This document shows positions 1-8,470 of a stretch of 64,000 bases of DNA, piece by piece. Source of the DNA: Bdellovibrionales bacterium RIFOXYD12_FULL_39_22 (GTDB lineage: Bacteria > Bdellovibrionota > Bacteriovoracia > Bacteriovoracales > Bacteriovoracaceae); the NCBI GenBank assembly GCA_001770205.1, contig MEQL01000056.1, positions 1 through 64,000 on the forward strand. Direction: 5' to 3'. Below the pieces are notes generated by a model. The model ran no database searches, was not told the DNA's origin, and saw only the letters and a program-made list of their open reading frames with translations. The first letter of the stretch is position 1, and each line of letters begins with the position of its first letter. The position numbers and the translations under genes are program-made.

Positions 1-6
1 AGTTTT

Positions 7-390
7 TTATATCAGATTCAGGAAAGTGGACGCACTTCTCTGGTCTCTATGGACCATGGCCTTTTCTAAAAGGCTTATGCGCAGATTTGGGATCCTATAA
101 ATGGATCGGGCCGGCAGCTCAGGAAGCACCATTTTGCCATCGAGAATGTCGCTATACTCTTGCAGAGAGTAGCGATATCTGCGAATGAGGGCCTTCTTTC
201 GCTCTTCTGGGAATGTGGTGCGGCCATTTTCAAAACGCTCCATTGTTTTGGGCGAAATGCCAACACTCTGGGCCGCAACTTCTCTTGGGATTTTTCTGAA
301 AATGCGCATTTTTCTTAGGGCAATGATGTCATCGGTAATAATTTTTTTTCGCAATCGTGATATTTTAATTTTAAAAGTTTCATTTTCCAT
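7..390 (-). CDS. XRE/Cro-type helix-turn-helix regulator
   Basis: A 127-residue protein, probably a cytoplasmic DNA-binding repressor. Residues about 35-60 read as a helix-turn-helix (EVAAQSVGISPKTMERFENG), the usual form in antitoxin-like XRE regulators. The N-terminus is rich in Lys and Arg. The ATG is preceded by a strong AGGAGGT site (complement at 396-401), so the start is secure. The gene ends only a few bases inside the window, so a downstream partner such as a toxin would lie outside it. The target is unknown. The HTH fold is likely from the motif; any toxin-antitoxin role is inference. Confidence 0.72.
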   Translation of the reverse strand: MENETFKIKISRLRKKIITDDIIALRKMRIFRKIPREVAAQSVGISPKTMERFENGRTTFPEERKKALIRRYRYSLQEYSDILDGKMVLPELPARSIYRIPNLRISLLEKAMVHRDQRSASTFLNLI

Positions 391-778
391 AATGTACCTC
401 CTGCATTTCGTCTTCCACTCAAGAGCGGAAGCTCATGTTTTTAAAGTTGATCCTAAAAAATTTGACGGTTTTTTTGGATATCAGTTTTACTTTGGATCTG
501 GTCTCTGAACCTTATTGGATAGCAAATGTGGGCAAGCTAACGCTCATTGCGATCTCAAAATAGATTCAGACAGTTACAGCTTGTCAGGGACAGAATGGGA
601 AATTTTGATTTTGGCGTAAACACGCAAGCCAAAAAAAAGTAACCCACAAGTCATCTGGTGAAAAACTGTGACTAAATGTGAAGAATTTTTTTGTGTCGAT
701 AATTGGCAACCTCCTAGAATCATTCGTTTCTGGTTTTAATGATTTAGAGATTGTTTTGATTTTGCTTGTTCCGAAAAT
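391..778. other. Gene-free stretch, HTH gene to tRNA
   Basis: This 388-base gap holds no convincing gene. Just upstream of the HTH gene (its 5' leader, minus strand) is a small hairpin with GAGC/GCTC arms around 414-434. An inverted repeat TTTTGGC/GCCAAAA lies at 609-615 and 628-634. Read on the minus strand it is downstream of the tRNA but is followed by A residues, so it is not a standard terminator. One open frame across the tRNA is an artefact. No clear promoter for the HTH gene was found. Confidence 0.5.
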
Positions 779-855
779 TGGAGCGCGTGATGGGATTTGA
801 ACCCACGACCTTCTGCATGGCAAGCAGACGCTCTAGCCAACTGAGCTACACGCGC
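779..855 (-). tRNA. tRNA-Gly (GCC)
   Basis: A complete cloverleaf can be folded on the minus strand. The acceptor stem is GCGCGTG/CACGCGC, the D arm GCTC/GAGC, the anticodon stem TCTGC/GCAGA with loop TTGCCAT (anticodon GCC), and the T arm GTGGG/CCCAT with TTCAAAT. The discriminator is T, and the 3' CCA is encoded at 779-781. The T discriminator is the usual bacterial one for glycine. The length is 77 nt including CCA. Confidence 0.96.
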
Positions 856-874
856 TTAAAGTCAGATTTTAAGA

Positions 875-904
875 ATACTAATAAATCGCTGGCACGATTG
901 TCAA
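875..904 (-). promoter_or_regulatory. Sigma-70 promoter for tRNA-Gly
   Basis: Minus-strand TTGACA (complement of 899-904), 18 bases, then TAGTAT (complement of 875-880). Transcription would begin about 10-15 bases before the mature tRNA. The -35 hexamer is perfect and the -10 matches 4 of 6. It sits just beyond the kamA stop codon. Confidence 0.6.
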
Positions 905-907
905 CTT

Positions 908-2092
908 TTATTCATCTACTTCGTAATAGTCATATTGGTTATTTTTAAAATTACGAATGGTGACCTTGTTTCCCTCTTTTTTTACAAAGTAGTTAGGATT
1001 CATTGGAATTTTTCCACCACCACCTGGCGCATCGATAACATATTGAGGAATGGCAAGGCCAGAGGTCCAGCCACGCATTTTTTCGATTATTTCAATTCCC
1101 TTTGAGATGGGAGTTCTAAAATGGGAGATGCCTTCTGCTAGGTCGCATTGATATACGTAGTAGGGCCTAATTTTCATAAGAAGAAGTTTGTGACAAAGTT
1201 CCGTCATTATTTTTTCATCGTCGTTTATGCCTTTTAAAAGAACTGATTGATTTCCCAAATCAGCTCCGGCCAATGCTAGTCGGGTGTTGGCCAAAAGTGC
1301 TTCGCGAGTCATCTCCTTCGGATGATTATAGTGAGTGTTTATATGTATCGGTTGATGTTTTTGAATGACCTGTAACAGGCCATCATCTCGTACTCGAATG
1401 GGAAGGGTTACGGGGTTGCGAGTTCCTAGTCGAACCACTTCTACATGATCCATTTTTCGAAGTTCTCCCAAAATGTAGTCGAGCTTATCATTGGCCAGAT
1501 GGAAAGGGTCGCCACCGGAAACAACAACGTCGCGTATTTGGCGGTTTTCGCGAATATATTTTAGGCCATCTTCCACATGTTGTCGGAGGGCCGCTGAAGT
1601 TGGATTTGCCACTTTGCGCTTGCGTGTGCAGTGTCGACAGAGCATGGCACAATCATGACTAACATAAAACAATACCCGATCAGGATAGCGATGAGTAAGG
1701 CCTGGTACTGGCATATCCTTATCTTCGCCCAGAGGATCTTTGAGGTCAGTAGGCAGTACGGTCAGCTCACCTTTCGCAGGAACAGATTGCATGCGAACAG
1801 GGCAGTGTGGATCATTTCTATCCATCAGTGAGGCGTAGTAAGGGGTGATGGCCATTTTAAACATAGCACTTCCAAGTTTAAAGGCCTCTTGCTCATCATT
1901 GGTTAAATTAATTATTTTTTTTAGCTGGTCAAGAGTGGTTATACGATTACTCAATTGCCAATGCCAATCGTACCAATCACTATCCGAAACGTGCTCAAAG
2001 GGGCCTTTGCCGCGGATGGGAAATTTATCCAGGATATGCTTGGGATAAATTTTGTCTAAGTCTTCAATCGTTTTGATTGTTGTAAAATCCAT
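908..2092 (-). CDS. kamA: Lysine 2,3-aminomutase (radical SAM, PLP)
   Basis: This 394-residue enzyme should convert L-lysine to L-beta-lysine using a [4Fe-4S] cluster, S-adenosylmethionine and PLP. The radical SAM motif CxxxCxxC is C148, C152, C155. The PLP lysine is K361 in GGGGK. D317 and D354 occupy the positions of the two substrate-binding aspartates of the clostridial enzyme (D293 and D330), all with the same offset of 24. This favours a true lysine aminomutase over the EF-P-modifying EpmB, which has a different C-terminus. The length is normal for KamA without a large C-terminal extension. The ATG lacks a strong ribosome site. No beta-lysine acetyltransferase or lysine fermentation gene is adjacent, so the fate of beta-lysine is unknown. 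Confidence 0.9.
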   Translation of the reverse strand: MDFTTIKTIEDLDKIYPKHILDKFPIRGKGPFEHVSDSDWYDWHWQLSNRITTLDQLKKIINLTNDEQEAFKLGSAMFKMAITPYYASLMDRNDPHCPVRMQSVPAKGELTVLPTDLKDPLGEDKDMPVPGLTHRYPDRVLFYVSHDCAMLCRHCTRKRKVANPTSAALRQHVEDGLKYIRENRQIRDVVVSGGDPFHLANDKLDYILGELRKMDHVEVVRLGTRNPVTLPIRVRDDGLLQVIQKHQPIHINTHYNHPKEMTREALLANTRLALAGADLGNQSVLLKGINDDEKIMTELCHKLLLMKIRPYYVYQCDLAEGISHFRTPISKGIEIIEKMRGWTSGLAIPQYVIDAPGGGGKIPMNPNYFVKKEGNKVTIRNFKNNQYDYYEVDE

Positions 2093-2139
2093 TGGTGCCG
2101 CCTTTTGCTCTAAGACTGAAATTTCACTATGTACATTCC

Positions 2140-2168
2140 AGGATATATTTTTTGCAAATATTATTCAA
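2140..2168 (-). promoter_or_regulatory. Candidate promoter for kamA
   Basis: Minus-strand TTGAAT (complement of 2163-2168), 17 bases, then TATCCT (complement of 2140-2145). It lies 48-76 bases upstream of the kamA start and overlaps an inverted repeat that could be an operator. Each hexamer matches about 4 of 6 consensus positions. Confidence 0.42.
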
Positions 2169-2187
2169 ATAATTAGTTGAATATTAT
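2158..2187. repeat. AT-rich inverted repeat upstream of kamA
   Basis: ATATTATTCAA at 2158-2168 and TTGAATATTAT at 2177-2187 are complementary except for one position and are separated by 8 bases. The repeat starts right after the stop of the exonuclease gene and covers the -35 of the kamA promoter. It may be an operator or, less likely given its lack of G and C, a terminator of the upstream gene. Confidence 0.6.
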
Positions 2188-2190
2188 CCA

Positions 2191-3072
2191 TTATTTCGGA
2201 GGAATGTTTCTGACTTCAGAAATTTTAGAAAGAGCAAAGGACTTATATTGGTCAGATAATAGACATTTAGCATAGAGCACATTTCCCGCAGGCATAGGTA
2301 AAATACTGACAGGTTTGATCGGCCTAAACTTGTTTCGATGACTTCCTCCGCTATATATAATTTCAATCTCTTCCTGCAAGTTAACTTTTTCTTTTAAAAT
2401 TTCTAGATGTTCAGGAACACTGTAGTCCGTTTTTTTGTTAAATTCGTCCAGGCGAAAGAGAAAAGAATCTTTTAAAATAGCCGTTTTTTCGCGATTAGAT
2501 CCTCGATTGAGATAGACCAATCCCTTCGCAAAAACATGGGCGGCAGCGATTGCATCATCAAGTGCACGGTGGTGGTTGTCGATATGAACATTTAGACTCT
2601 CGATTAAAAATGCTAGATTGAATTTTTTTAATTGCGGAAAGGCCTTGCGGGCAAATTTGCATGAGCAATAAACTTCGTTGTTAGGCATGGCCATTTTAAG
2701 TCGATGTAAATTGAACACAATAAATCCAAGATCAAATCTAGCATTGTGCGCTACAATGGGAAGATTTTCTACAAAGGCCATAAAATTTCCAAGAATATCA
2801 TCAATCATTGGCCGGCCATGAACCATTTCGTCATTAATGCCATGTATTTTGGTGGAAGCAGGCAGGATGGAAATTTTTGGATCAATCAGCGAGTCAAATT
2901 TTTCAATTTTATCGGAGCGAACTTTGATTGCAGAAATTTCGATAATTTTATCCATCAACGGGGATAGTCCTGTAGTCTCTAGATCTAAAAAAATAATGCC
3001 TTTAGGAAAATTAACTGCAATAGCAGAGATCTCTTCGCTGGTGATTTGAGGTATGTTAATTTCTCTGATCAT
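2191..3072 (-). CDS. DnaQ-family 3'-5' exonuclease
   Basis: A 293-residue protein with a DEDDh exonuclease domain over residues about 25-185. D30 and E32 are in FLDLETTGL, D114 in AHNARFD, and H168 and D173 in HHRALDDA. These five residues bind two metal ions and remove nucleotides from a 3' end. About 110 C-terminal residues follow that I do not recognise. It could be a proofreading subunit of DNA polymerase III or a separate repair or RNA-trimming exonuclease; the extra C-terminal part argues for an accessory enzyme. It ends 98 bases before kamA on the same strand and is divergent from lpd. The ribosome site is weak, so the start is less certain than the domain. Confidence 0.85.
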   Translation of the reverse strand: MIREINIPQITSEEISAIAVNFPKGIIFLDLETTGLSPLMDKIIEISAIKVRSDKIEKFDSLIDPKISILPASTKIHGINDEMVHGRPMIDDILGNFMAFVENLPIVAHNARFDLGFIVFNLHRLKMAMPNNEVYCSCKFARKAFPQLKKFNLAFLIESLNVHIDNHHRALDDAIAAAHVFAKGLVYLNRGSNREKTAILKDSFLFRLDEFNKKTDYSVPEHLEILKEKVNLQEEIEIIYSGGSHRNKFRPIKPVSILPMPAGNVLYAKCLLSDQYKSFALSKISEVRNIPPK

Positions 3073-3085
3073 GCTCTTTACTTTG

Positions 3086-3117
3086 AAAGGACACAGTTAT
3101 AGCGTAGTTTGTCCTTT
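3086..3117. repeat. Inverted repeat between divergent dnaQ-like gene and lpd
   Basis: AAAGGACA at 3086-3093 and TGTCCTTT at 3110-3117 are perfect 8-base arms with a 16-base spacer, followed on the plus strand by more T residues. It sits between two divergent genes, 14 bases before one and 28 bases before the other. It could be a regulator site acting on both, or an attenuator hairpin in the lpd leader. Confidence 0.6.
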
Positions 3118-3144
3118 TTTCCAAACTAAACCATAGGGGGAGAG

Positions 3145-4530
3145 ATGAGAAAGTTTGATTTGATAGTTTTAGGGGCCGGGCCTGGCGGTTATGTGGCGGC
3201 CATACGCGCAAGTCAATTGGGGAAAAAAGTGGCCATTATTGAGAGAGATAAATTGGGCGGAGTTTGTCTAAACCGCGGCTGTATTCCCACCAAGGCACTG
3301 TTAAAGGCCGCGCATTCAGTTCATGAAATTAAAAGCCTAAAAACACTTGGAATTAATGTTGAGCTTAAATCGTTAGATGCGGCAGTTGCGGTGACGCGCG
3401 CTTTTCAAATTTCGGATCGAGTCGGAAAGGGTGTTGCCTTTTTGATGAAGAAAAACGGAATTGAGGTCATCGTTGGTGATGGAAAATTAAAGAGCAAAAG
3501 AGAAGTAGAAGTCACAACTGCCAGTGGCCAAGAGATAGTTGAGGCCGACAATATAATTATCGCCACCGGTGCTAGCTATAAAACTTTCCCGGGCCTGATA
3601 CATGATGGAGAGCGATTGATTGGTGCTTGGGAGGCCATAAAAATGGAGATACTTCCGAAATCCATGGCGATTGTAGGGGCCGGAGCAATTGGAGTAGAAT
3701 TTGCCTATTTTTGGAATGCCTTTGGAGTGGAGGTGCATATTTTCGAAGTACAAAATCATCTTCTGCCTCTGGAGGATGAGGAGAGTTCGCTAGAAATTGA
3801 AAAAAGTTATAAAAAATATGGAATAAAGTTATCGCTAGGGATAAAAAATGTAACGGCCCAAAATACCGGGGAACAAATAGTAATTAGCTGTGAGCGTGAT
3901 GGTGTAGCGGAAGAATATAAGTTTGAAAAAGGTCTAATCGCCGTTGGTATGTCTGGAAATGTGGCCGGGATTGGTTTGGAAAATGTAGGGGTTGGCTATG
4001 CTAATGGATTTATCAAAGTCGACGAGTTTTGCCAGACAAATATTCCCGGGATCTATGCCATTGGAGATGTCTCGGGCCCGCCATTATTAGCACATGTGGC
4101 CTCGCACGAAGGGATTATTGCAGCTGAACATTTGGCCGGACTTCATCCACATCCCATCAATAAGAGCAATGTCGCCGGTTGTACTTACAGTCAACCGCAA
4201 GTTGCTTCCGTAGGAATGACAGAAAAACAACTTAAAGAAAAAAACATTGAATACAAAGTTGGAAAAATGCCTTTTCGCTCCAACGGTAAGGCGCTGGCCT
4301 CCAACGAAAATGAGGGGCAGATCAAAGTACTACTAGGTAAAGAGGGGCAATTACTAGGTGCTCATATAGTTGGTAATATTGCGACAGAGATGATTCATGA
4401 ATTAGTGCTATTTAAGCAGATGGAAGGAGTTGAGGAGGAAATTTATAATACCATTCATCCGCATCCTACGCTTGGAGAGTGGATTGCCGAGGCGGTTATG
4501 GCCGCCAATAATCGCGCAATTCATGGGTAG
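3145..4530 (+). CDS. lpd: Dihydrolipoyl dehydrogenase (E3)
   Basis: A 461-residue flavoprotein that reoxidises dihydrolipoamide with NAD+ in 2-oxoacid dehydrogenase or glycine cleavage complexes. The FAD fold begins at residue 8 (LGAGPGGY), the redox disulfide is C41/C46 (GGVCLNRGC), a second Rossmann motif GAGAIGVE appears near residue 179, and the active-site base pair is H440/E445 in the HPHPTLGE tail. The length is typical. A GGGGGAG ribosome site precedes the ATG. No E1 or E2 gene is adjacent, so E3 is probably shared among several complexes encoded elsewhere. Its last ten bases overlap the convergent acetyltransferase gene. Confidence 0.95.
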   Translation: MRKFDLIVLGAGPGGYVAAIRASQLGKKVAIIERDKLGGVCLNRGCIPTKALLKAAHSVHEIKSLKTLGINVELKSLDAAVAVTRAFQISDRVGKGVAFLMKKNGIEVIVGDGKLKSKREVEVTTASGQEIVEADNIIIATGASYKTFPGLIHDGERLIGAWEAIKMEILPKSMAIVGAGAIGVEFAYFWNAFGVEVHIFEVQNHLLPLEDEESSLEIEKSYKKYGIKLSLGIKNVTAQNTGEQIVISCERDGVAEEYKFEKGLIAVGMSGNVAGIGLENVGVGYANGFIKVDEFCQTNIPGIYAIGDVSGPPLLAHVASHEGIIAAEHLAGLHPHPINKSNVAGCTYSQPQVASVGMTEKQLKEKNIEYKVGKMPFRSNGKALASNENEGQIKVLLGKEGQLLGAHIVGNIATEMIHELVLFKQMEGVEEEIYNTIHPHPTLGEWIAEAVMAANNRAIHG

Positions 4531-5078
4531 TCAGACTTAAGTTTTGAATAAACAGACAAATCATGAAACCCATCATTGCGAAAAGAGACTTCTCGCTGAA
4601 CTCCTTCAAAAACGTAGTGTAGCCGTTTGGGGACAGAGGCAGAGCGTAGGTTTTTCGGGTCACAGCGAATAACAATGCGATTAAACCCCATTCCAAAAAG
4701 TGTTGCCTCCAACAATCGAACTGCTGAAGAAATGTGTCCTTGTCCTTCAAATTTTCCCAAGATCCAATAACCCAATTCACAGGAACAATTTTTCCAATTG
4801 ATCCCAAAAGCACTAAGGTTGCCCATGTATTCACTATCGCTATTGCGAAAGATACCAAAAGAGAAGGTGGCATACTTCTGCCATTCCTCTGAGCAATTGT
4901 TAATAAAATCAACCTCGTCATGAACAGTGGCAATAAAGTCTGGCCATGGTAAAAAACGAGCAAGTCTTTGACGATCTTCAACGACATATCGATACATTTT
5001 ATCTGCTAGTTCGACCTGATGTTTTTTTAGAGTAACGGTCTCTCCGTGAATAATTTCTGGCAAAAATTGTTTATCCAT
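4521..5078 (-). CDS. RimJ/RimL-type GNAT acetyltransferase
   Basis: A GNAT-fold acetyl-CoA-dependent N-acetyltransferase of 185 residues. The pattern is that of RimL/YdaF proteins: an N-terminal VTLKK strand, a central LGYWI strand, an acetyl-CoA loop around GQGHISSA, and a final NLRSASVPKRLHY helix. Substrates in this subfamily include ribosomal protein N-termini, amino acids and antibiotics, so no specific substrate is claimed. A GTG seven codons upstream overlaps the only GGAGGT site and cannot be served by it, so the ATG at 5078 is preferred. The gene overlaps the lpd 3' end tail to tail, leaving no room for a separate terminator. Confidence 0.8.
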   Translation of the reverse strand: MDKQFLPEIIHGETVTLKKHQVELADKMYRYVVEDRQRLARFLPWPDFIATVHDEVDFINNCSEEWQKYATFSFGIFRNSDSEYMGNLSAFGINWKNCSCELGYWILGKFEGQGHISSAVRLLEATLFGMGFNRIVIRCDPKNLRSASVPKRLHYVFEGVQREVSFRNDGFHDLSVYSKLKSDYP

Positions 5079-5206
5079 AACTAAGTCTTGTACCTCCACC
5101 TTCTATTAATATCCCTTCCCGTATTATTGTTACTTTCATTTTTGATGATAGAAAAGTAACATAGTCTTACATACAACACTATACAATATATCTTGCGGGA
5201 GATTAT

Positions 5207-7342
5207 TTGAAGACACTGATTCTTACCGAAAAACCTTCGGTGGCCCGTGATTTTGCGGCCGCCCTAAGCGTCAACACTAGAGGTAATGGCCATTTTGAAA
5301 GTGAACAGTTTATTATCACTTGGGCCATTGGACACTTGTTAGAGCTAAAGGCCCCTGAAGATTATGATAGTAAGTGGAAACGTTGGAGCTTAGATACACT
5401 TCCAATCTTGCCCGATAGATTGTCGTACTCCCCAAATGCTAAGACGAAAAAACAGCTAACGGTGGTCAAGGCCCAATTACAACGCAAAGATTTAGCGACA
5501 ATTATCGTTGCCACTGATGCCGGGAGAGAAGGAGAGTTAATTGCACGCACTCTGCTTGATTTCGCGCAAATTGCGAAGCACCCAAAGATATTACTATTGC
5601 GTTTTTGGACATCACAGGCCCTTTCAAAAAAAGTAATTTTAGACAATATAAAAAATGCAGCATCGTTGGCACAATATGATCGCCTTTATTTCGCCGGCCG
5701 GGCACGCCAATCTGCAGATTGGTTGGTGGGAATGAATTTGTCGCGATTGGCCACCATAAAAATGGGTGACCTTTTTTCTGTTGGACGAGTGCAAACGGCC
5801 GTACTGGCCCTGTTGGCCGAGCGGCGTTTGGCCATCGATAACTTTAAACCTGTTCCATATTTCCAAATAATTGGTAAATTTTTGTTTGCCACGGGAGAGT
5901 TGTTGGCAACCTGGTTTGACTCAAATAAAAAAGAAGATGCTAGCAAAATAGAAAATAAAACTAAAGCGGATTTGATTTTAAAAAATTGCGCAGGCCAAGA
6001 AGGAGTGGTTACTTCAATTGTGCGCGATAAAAAAATGCAAGTTCCTCCACAACTCTTTTCACTGACAGAGTTGCAAAAACTGGCCAATCGCCTTTATGGT
6101 TTCTCTGCTCAAGAAACGTTATCGATTGCTCAGAATTTATATGAGAAAAAAAAATGTCTCTCCTATCCGCGAACAGACGCTCAAGTTTTGGGAACCAGTT
6201 CATTAGAGCAGGTACAAGAGATGCTGACAAAATTAGAGGCGGAGTATGGAGATTATTTTAAATATTTCGATGAGAAAAAATTATCCTTAAAAAACCACTT
6301 GGTTTTTGATGATAATAAACTTACCGATCATCATGCGCTAATGCCACTGGCGATTTATCATGGCAATCTTTCTTCTGACGAGGGAAAAATTTATGATCTG
6401 GTAGTTAAAAGATTTGTGGCCGTGTTTTCTGCTAATTTTGAATATGAGCAAACCACTATTGTTTGCAAAATAGGCCAAGAAACGTTCAAGGCCAGTGGGC
6501 AGCGAATTATTTGTTTGGGATGGAAGATGCTGGCGGGAGGTGACAGTGAAAAATTCTTACCGCCGCTTATCGAGGGAGAGCGAAGCAAGGCCGTCGAACT
6601 TCGTGCCGAACAAAAAGAGACACGTCCTCCCAATGAATATAGCGAGGCCTCTCTTTTGCACGACATGGCCAATCCTTCAAAACTAGTACAAGAAGCGGAA
6701 CTAAAAAAAATATTCAGAGGAGAAGTGGGACTAGGGACCCAGGCCACGCGCGCTCAAATTATTGAGACACTACTTTCTCGTAAGTATGTTACTCGAAGTG
6801 AAAAAAACTTGCAGGCGCTTCCAAAGGGAATGGCGTTAGTGGAAACATTAAAAAAAATGCCTATCTCTAAAGTTTTGGCCAGTCCGGAGGAGACGGCCAA
6901 GTGGGAGCTAGACCTATCGCATATTGCGCAAGGATCTGGTGATCCCAAGGCATTTATGTTGGCAATTAGAAAATTTGTTGCTGATTGCGCAACAGAATGG
7001 AAGCAAGCTGCTATCGTTGCACAAGCAAGTTCCGCATCGCCCGTTGGGAAAAAAGCAAAAAAATATCCATCCAAAGTCATTGGGGAATGTCCGTTTTGTA
7101 AAAGTAGTGTTTTAGAATTCCCCAAAAGTTTTGGCTGTAAAAACTGGAAGGCCGGCTGCAAATTTACTGTTTGGAAGATCATCGCTGGAAAAAAAATTAC
7201 GGCCGCGCAAGCGAGTAAAATAATAAAAAATGGAAGAAGTGATTTACTTCGTGGATTTAAATCGAAAGGAGGGAATGTCTTCAGCGCTTATTTGGTAATT
7301 AACAAAAATGCCGTGGTATTTGAATTTATCAAAGATAAATGA
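5207..7342 (+). CDS. topB: DNA topoisomerase III (type IA)
   Basis: A 711-residue type IA topoisomerase that cuts and rejoins single DNA strands through a 5'-phosphotyrosine, acting in decatenation and recombination. The TOPRIM domain opens with LTEKPS (E8) and contains ATDAGREGE (103-110). The catalytic tyrosine is Y320 in SYPRTD. The C-terminus from about residue 625 has a CPFC...GCKNWKAGCKF zinc-finger-like unit, as in other TopB-type enzymes. Translation begins at TTG, preceded by GCGGGAG at a good distance. It is likely monocistronic, because the next gene has its own promoter. Confidence 0.95.
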   Translation: MKTLILTEKPSVARDFAAALSVNTRGNGHFESEQFIITWAIGHLLELKAPEDYDSKWKRWSLDTLPILPDRLSYSPNAKTKKQLTVVKAQLQRKDLATIIVATDAGREGELIARTLLDFAQIAKHPKILLLRFWTSQALSKKVILDNIKNAASLAQYDRLYFAGRARQSADWLVGMNLSRLATIKMGDLFSVGRVQTAVLALLAERRLAIDNFKPVPYFQIIGKFLFATGELLATWFDSNKKEDASKIENKTKADLILKNCAGQEGVVTSIVRDKKMQVPPQLFSLTELQKLANRLYGFSAQETLSIAQNLYEKKKCLSYPRTDAQVLGTSSLEQVQEMLTKLEAEYGDYFKYFDEKKLSLKNHLVFDDNKLTDHHALMPLAIYHGNLSSDEGKIYDLVVKRFVAVFSANFEYEQTTIVCKIGQETFKASGQRIICLGWKMLAGGDSEKFLPPLIEGERSKAVELRAEQKETRPPNEYSEASLLHDMANPSKLVQEAELKKIFRGEVGLGTQATRAQIIETLLSRKYVTRSEKNLQALPKGMALVETLKKMPISKVLASPEETAKWELDLSHIAQGSGDPKAFMLAIRKFVADCATEWKQAAIVAQASSASPVGKKAKKYPSKVIGECPFCKSSVLEFPKSFGCKNWKAGCKFTVWKIIAGKKITAAQASKIIKNGRSDLLRGFKSKGGNVFSAYLVINKNAVVFEFIKDK

Positions 7343-7357
7343 AAAACAATAAAATAT

Positions 7358-7386
7358 TTGACCCGAGAGTTCATCCAAAGTATATA
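7358..7386 (+). promoter_or_regulatory. Near-consensus sigma-70 promoter for the DUF4438 gene
   Basis: TTGACC at 7358-7363, exactly 17 bases, then TATATA at 7381-7386. The leader to the ATG at 7442 is about 50 bases. It starts only 15 bases after the topB stop and so separates the next gene from topB transcriptionally. Confidence 0.7.
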
Positions 7387-7441
7387 AAAGTATATAGAGG
7401 TTGTACTTTTGTTTTTTTCAGGGAGAAAAAAGGAGATTTGA

Positions 7442-8335
7442 ATGTTAAAGACTAATGAAAAGAATATTGTAGAAATGATATTGCAGTGTCAGGCCGGATA
7501 TCCAAGGAAACGAAAAAGTGCCTACTCGGTTGGCCATGATGGGCGGCCATTTAACCTACCAGGTATTGGAGGTATTACGCTTAATATCGAAGTGGGAGAT
7601 TCTGCATTTGACTGGGAGGGAGATCATTTAGAACCAGGAGTTAGCTGTACCGCTAGTGCTGAAAAGCCTTTTGATTTTCCAAATACAAGTTTGCAGTACT
7701 ATAGCTGTGTGGGAAATAGTGTTAAAATTATTTCCGGTAGGGCCAAAGGGGCCACCGGCATAATGATTGGACATCATGGAGGATCCGAACATCTGATTGT
7801 TGATTTTCCACGAAAAATAAAAGAAAAGATGACTTACGACGATAAAATGGTGATTTTTTCAAAAGGGCAGGGAATGAAACTTTTGGATTATCCAGATATT
7901 AAACTTTTAAGCGTCTCCCCGGAACTTCTGAAGAAGATGAAGATTAAAGAGTTAAAAAATGGAAAGTTATCAATTCCAGTGACAACTATAGTGCCCGCGG
8001 AATGCATGGGATCAGGGCTTGGCTCTACCGATATGCACACCGGTGACTACGATGTGATGACAAGCGACAAAGGGCTTGTAAAAAAATATAAACTTGATGA
8101 GATGCGTTTTGGCGATTTTGTTGCGCTAATGGATCACGACAATACCTATGGCCCTTCGCTCAAGCGAGGTGCCATTACAATTGGAATTGTTATTCATAGT
8201 GATTGCTTTTTGGCCGGACATGGCCCAGGAGTAACTCCGCTTTTTACCACGCCGAAAGATTTGATTATCCCCACATTAGATAAAATGGCCAACATTGGAC
8301 ATTTATTTAAACTTGGTAAATTTCGACGAAAGTAA
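7442..8335 (+). CDS. DUF4438-type protein
   Basis: A 297-residue cytoplasmic protein with no signal peptide or membrane segment. I recognise it, from memory of the pattern, as a DUF4438-like protein. Recognisable blocks are an N-terminal GRPFNLPGIGGITLN, a central GRAKGATG and IGHHGG, the acidic PAECMGSGLGST, and a C-terminal DHDNTYGP and AGHGPGVTPLFT. Several conserved His and Asp residues suggest a metal-binding enzyme, but no activity is known to me. An AAAGGAG site and a strong promoter precede it. It faces the LarA-like gene tail to tail, about 135 bases apart, so a functional link to that operon is possible but not shown. Confidence 0.72.
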   Translation: MLKTNEKNIVEMILQCQAGYPRKRKSAYSVGHDGRPFNLPGIGGITLNIEVGDSAFDWEGDHLEPGVSCTASAEKPFDFPNTSLQYYSCVGNSVKIISGRAKGATGIMIGHHGGSEHLIVDFPRKIKEKMTYDDKMVIFSKGQGMKLLDYPDIKLLSVSPELLKKMKIKELKNGKLSIPVTTIVPAECMGSGLGSTDMHTGDYDVMTSDKGLVKKYKLDEMRFGDFVALMDHDNTYGPSLKRGAITIGIVIHSDCFLAGHGPGVTPLFTTPKDLIIPTLDKMANIGHLFKLGKFRRK

Positions 8336-8470
8336 TTACACCATCTGTGATAATTGATACAAGAGATCGGAGAGAATTATATAGACGTCCAATAGTAGAA
8401 GATTTTGTGGCCTTGAAAAATTTCTAGAAAGATTTTCCGGAGATGGAACTGTTTTGTGTTTGCTAAGCTT

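Noticed and set aside
584-823. A 79-codon open frame on the minus strand
   Set aside because: It runs through half of the tRNA-Gly gene and codes tRNA sequence, so it is an artefact.
4496-4987. A long minus-strand frame over the lpd end
   Set aside because: It lies in another frame of the well-supported acetyltransferase gene and has no domain pattern or ribosome site.
8336-8470. Shared terminator between the DUF4438 gene and the LarA-like gene
   Set aside because: Only an AT-rich TTTCTAGAAA palindrome near 8420 is present, without a G/C stem or T-run, so it is too weak to call.
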